Positions 5,012 through 5,990 of a stretch of 5,990 nucleotides of DNA are shown one piece after another (the first letter of the stretch is position 1; each line of letters opens with the position of its first letter). The position numbers were made by a program, and so were the translations under genes. Location of the stretch: the NCBI GenBank assembly GCA_019314085.1, contig JAFCZZ010000178.1, forward strand, positions 1 to 5,990, written 5' to 3'. A model generated the notes under the pieces. It saw nothing but the letters and a program-made list of their open reading frames with translations. It made no database searches and had not been told where the DNA came from. Source of the DNA: Deltaproteobacteria bacterium (GTDB lineage: Bacteria; Desulfobacterota; Syntrophia; Syntrophales; UBA2210).

Positions 5012-5653
5012 ATGAAGGTCACCATTATCTATGATAATGAGACATCCCGGGAAGACCTCCGGGCCGACTGGGGGTTTTCCTGTCTCGTGGAGGCGCACGG
5101 CAAGAGGATGCTCTTCGATGCCGGCGCGAAGGGAGAGATCCTTCTCGGCAACATGAAGAAGCTGAATATCGAACCCTCGTCGATAGACGCGGTGGTCATC
5201 TCACACGCCGACTGGGATCACACGGGGGGACTCTCCGACTTTGCCAAGGAAAACAGCGAGGCTACCCTCTATATTCCTCCGTCGTACCGTATGCCGCCCG
5301 ATTCGGCCGGGGAGGTTGTCGTGGTTGAGGAGCCCATGGAAATCTCCGAGGGAATCTTCTCCACGGGGGAACTTCGGGGGATTGAACAGTCGCTTGTCGT
5401 TATCACGGAGAGGGGGCCGGTCGTCATCACGGGATGCTCCCATCCGGGTGTGGGGGACATCCTCGAAGCCGCTTCCGCTCACGGAAAACCATATGCCCTG
5501 ATCGGAGGTCTTCACGGATTTAACGAATTCGAACGGCTGGACGGGATACCCATGGTATGTGCCACGCACTGCACCGAGTTCAAGAAAGATATAGCATCGC
5601 GTTACCCCGATGCCTACATCGAGGGGGGCGCGGGCCGGATAATCGACTTGTAG
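5012..5653 (+). CDS. MBL-fold metallo-hydrolase, dihydropterin/RFA-P synthase-like family
   Basis: This 213-residue cytoplasmic protein has the metallo-beta-lactamase layout of the family often annotated as 7,8-dihydropterin-6-yl-methyl-aminobenzene phosphate synthase. The metal motif is SHADWDHTGG (64-73), that is H65-x-D67-x-D69-H70, where the usual HxHxDH has its second His changed to Asp. Further expected ligands are His144 (TGCSHPGV, 140-147), His168 (IGGLHGF) and His186 (ATHCTEF), and the C-terminal GGAGRIIDL is typical of this group. HxDxDH also occurs in ComEC-type MBL domains, so it need not be inactive, but metal choice may differ. The start is set by the AAGGAGG at 4999-5005. The gene lies 53 nt after the flavoprotein in a probable operon. 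The true substrate is unknown, and the family name should not be read as a proven reaction. Confidence 0.85.
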   Translation: MKVTIIYDNETSREDLRADWGFSCLVEAHGKRMLFDAGAKGEILLGNMKKLNIEPSSIDAVVISHADWDHTGGLSDFAKENSEATLYIPPSYRMPPDSAGEVVVVEEPMEISEGIFSTGELRGIEQSLVVITERGPVVITGCSHPGVGDILEAASAHGKPYALIGGLHGFNEFERLDGIPMVCATHCTEFKKDIASRYPDAYIEGGAGRIIDL

Positions 5654-5734
5654 AGGAAACCGGATCGGATCCCGGACTGTCGATCACCAATACGGAAAAT
5701 ATACCGGACGTTCGGGATATAAGGAGATAATCAC

Positions 5735-5990
5735 GTGGGATTTCTGAAGCTGTTCTCGGGGAAAGGACCTGAAGAGTACGAACAGAAGGGGGACCGTTTC
5801 TTCAAGACCGGGGAATACGGGGCGGCAAAGCTGGAGTATGAGACCGCCCTGGATAAGGTCAGGAAAGAACATTCGGAAGACGCAGGCATCGAAGAGCGCC
5901 TCCGCGAAAAGGTGGTCGAAAGCAAGGAGGCCCTGGCCCTGCAGCACAAAGAAAACGCGCTGCTGCTGATAGAATCCGGCGATCATGAAG
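5735..5990 (+). CDS. TPR-repeat protein, N-terminal part (3' end outside the window)
   Basis: The frame opens at GTG 5735, with AAGGAG (5721-5726) 8 nt upstream, and stays open to the window edge, giving 85 residues. After a short hydrophobic start (MGFLKLFSG) comes a clear tetratricopeptide unit at about residues 14-45: YEQKGDRFFKTGEYGAAKLE, then YETAL, with the G19, F22-F23, G26, Y28, A31, Y35 and A38 pattern of TPR helices. A charged helical stretch follows. TPR proteins are scaffolds for protein contacts; no partner can be read here. The start lacks signal-peptide features, so it is probably cytoplasmic. An 81-nt gap separates it from the MBL gene, with no convincing terminator between, so it may be the next gene of the same operon. 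Confidence 0.75.
   Translation, partial: MGFLKLFSGKGPEEYEQKGDRFFKTGEYGAAKLEYETALDKVRKEHSEDAGIEERLREKVVESKEALALQHKENALLLIESGDHE

Overview
The window reads as part of a GC-rich bacterial chromosome, probably from an anaerobe. It carries two iron-sulfur flavoprotein-like genes (family model: Isf of Methanosarcina), a Prx1/AhpC-type peroxiredoxin, a GDP-mannose pyrophosphorylase and a SemiSWEET. This mix suggests a sulfate-reducing or syntrophic deltaproteobacterium (Desulfobacterota). That placement is an inference from gene content; there is no rRNA or other marker here. All recognised genes lie on the + strand.

Left part (1-1445): the C-terminal 97 residues of a Prx1/AhpC-type peroxiredoxin, then a 9-bp perfect hairpin, then a 355-residue protein. 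That protein joins an Isf-type flavodoxin domain (C-x2-C-x2-C-x7-C) to a C-terminal SCP2 sterol-carrier-like domain.

Middle part (about 1446-2880): a visibly AT-richer stretch of about 1.4 kb with a GNAT acetyltransferase and a hicAB toxin-antitoxin pair. The hicAB promoter holds a perfect 12-bp palindrome between its -35 and -10 boxes, and the predicted transcript would start almost exactly at the hicA ATG. A strong 36-nt hairpin lies between hicB and the next gene. This stretch looks like accessory cargo placed between host-like genes.

Right part (2884-5990): a compact + strand run that is probably an operon. It holds a mannose-1-phosphate guanylyltransferase, a SemiSWEET overlapping it by 4 nt, a second Isf-like flavoprotein without the SCP2 domain, an MBL-fold hydrolase with an HxDxDH variant of the metal motif, and the start of a TPR protein that runs off the window. 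The first pair links GDP-mannose synthesis to a small sugar transporter. The flavoprotein and MBL protein suggest a redox or metal-dependent step of unknown substrate.

I found no RNA gene, insertion sequence, CRISPR array or integron attC site. No gene-free stretch exceeds 300 bases. The clearest oddities are the flavodoxin-SCP2 fusion, the peroxiredoxin without its usual resolving cysteine, the MBL metal-site substitution and the nearly leaderless hicA. I see no convincing new multi-gene system beyond these.
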